A DNA stretch of 64,000 nt, taken from assembly GCF_014643735.1 (NCBI RefSeq), contig NZ_BMKA01000004.1:62001-126000 (forward strand), given 5' to 3'. The stretch comes from Neptunicoccus cionae. Lineage in GTDB: Bacteria; Pseudomonadota; Alphaproteobacteria; Rhodobacterales; Rhodobacteraceae. The translations under genes and the position numbers were made by a program. The notes beneath the pieces were generated by a model. That model did not search any database, had not been told where the DNA came from, and saw nothing but the letters and a program-made list of their open reading frames with translations. Within the stretch, counting starts at the first letter, position 1; the number at the start of each line of letters is the position of its first letter. Shown here piece after piece: positions 63,323 to 64,000 of the stretch.

Positions 63323-64000
63323 CGTCCGCCTCCTCTGCGCGTCCGGGCGTTGATTCAGCCGGACGCGGATCGCGGCAGGACGATCTTATCATCGAGGCCG
63401 CATGGCTTTATTTCCATGACGGGTTGAACCAGAACGAAATCGCCAAGCGGCTCGATGTCAGCCGCGCCTCTGTGGTTAATTATCTCGCCGAGGCCCGCCG
63501 CCGCGATTATGTGCGCATTACGCTGGACAGCGATGTGTTTCGCAACAACCGGCTGGCGTCCGAATTGCGAGCGAAATTCGGGCTGGTTGATGCGCTGGTG
63601 GTGCCCGAGGACGGCAGTTCACAACAACGCTCCGCAGAGCGGGTGATCCGCGCAGCATCTGATTGGTTGCCCCATCTTCTGGAACCCGGCGATCATCTGG
63701 GCATCGCATGGGGCGAAACGATTTACCGGCTGGCCCAAATCGCGCCGAAACTAATGATGGACGATCTGACGATTGTGCAGTTGTTGGGCTCGAAACCCTC
63801 TGAAATCGGCTTTGCGGCAGAGAACTGTGCAGCAACGCTGGCGCAACGGTTTAGCGCCTATTGCGCCAATCTGCATGTGCCGCTGATGCTGTCCACGGCA
63901 GAGTTATGTGAGCAATTGAAGGCCGAACCGATGGTAGCGGCGCAGCTTAAAATGGTGACAGATTGCAAGAAAGTGATCTTTGCCGCAGGCACCACCGACC
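63313..64000 (+). CDS. SorC/DeoR-type sugar-binding transcriptional regulator (partial)
   Basis: The first 229 residues of a regulator that runs off the window. An N-terminal helix-turn-helix (GLNQNEIAKRLDVSRASVVNYLAEA) is followed by a sugar-phosphate-binding domain: LLEPGDHLGIAWGETIYRLAQ and a ribose-isomerase-like VIFAAGTTD. SorC members bind a phosphorylated sugar as effector. The GTG start has no clear ribosome site and depends on the hairpin at 63300. It probably regulates the mtnK-mtnA operon and the divergent ABC/RLP operon. Confidence 0.85.
   Translation, partial: MAPASASSARPGVDSAGRGSRQDDLIIEAAWLYFHDGLNQNEIAKRLDVSRASVVNYLAEARRRDYVRITLDSDVFRNNRLASELRAKFGLVDALVVPEDGSSQQRSAERVIRAASDWLPHLLEPGDHLGIAWGETIYRLAQIAPKLMMDDLTIVQLLGSKPSEIGFAAENCAATLAQRFSAYCANLHVPLMLSTAELCEQLKAEPMVAAQLKMVTDCKKVIFAAGTTD

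Noticed and set aside
1-64000. CRISPR array, prophage, insertion sequence, rRNA or tRNA genes
   Set aside because: No regularly spaced repeats, transposase or phage structural proteins, and no RNA-gene patterns were seen on either strand.

Overview
The window looks like a chromosomal or chromid segment of a marine alphaproteobacterium of the Roseobacter group (Rhodobacterales). The basis is gene content rather than a marker gene: two complete TRAP transporters, a RidA/DUF1028 pair, an ArsJ-type arsenate pump, many tightly overlapping ATGA-coupled operons and moderately GC-rich coding sequence. No rRNA, tRNA, CRISPR array, insertion sequence or prophage gene was seen. The segment is almost wholly catabolic and transport genes, and no gap between genes exceeds about 300 bases.

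Layout. 1-3700: the start of a saccharopine/lysine-dehydrogenase-like gene with a divergent Lrp/AsnC regulator, a RES-Xre toxin-antitoxin pair with a clear promoter/operator, and a CzcO-like flavoprotein. 3.9-14.3 kb: a biogenic-amine locus with RidA, DUF1028, a LysR regulator, a trimethylamine-dehydrogenase-fold enzyme whose substrate-bowl residues (Gln60, Trp263, Asp354) match histamine dehydrogenase, a PotABCD-type importer, an acetylpolyamine amidohydrolase and a nitrilase-family amidase. 14.3-18.8 kb: membrane and stress-type genes, including two 23-24 residue membrane peptides. 18.8-26.4 kb: one thiamine operon (thiX-thiZ-tenA-thiY-thiF-thiE-thiG-thiS-thiO-thiD in map order) behind a TPP riboswitch and without thiC.

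26.5-34.8 kb: an IclR-headed operon with E1 alpha and beta subunits, a third ThDP enzyme, a TRAP transporter and an SDR. 34.9-35.7 kb: an unrecognised protein made of two copies of a domain of about 110 residues. 35.7-41.0 kb: the complete lower homoprotocatechuate meta-cleavage pathway (hpaI, hpaH, hpaG-like, hpaD, hpaE, hpaF). 41.2-46.0 kb: copper genes (Cys-rich peptide, Met-rich multicopper oxidase, DUF411 protein), then a GAPDH-ArsJ arsenate-resistance pair. 46.0-53.8 kb: a second hydratase with a hydroxypyruvate-isomerase-like protein, divergent from ilvD, a GarR-like reductase, a second TRAP transporter and a MarR regulator.

53.9-64.0 kb holds the most unusual unit. A RuBisCO-like protein, a split transketolase and a ribose-type ABC importer diverge from methylthioribose kinase (mtnK), methylthioribose-1-phosphate isomerase (mtnA) and a SorC-type regulator, around a promoter with a palindromic operator candidate. 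Together they suggest uptake of 5-methylthioribose or another 5-deoxypentose, phosphorylation, isomerisation to a ketose-1-phosphate, RuBisCO-like rearrangement to a 1-substituted xylulose-5-phosphate, and cleavage by the transketolase. The last step is inference and I know of no described pathway with this exact set.
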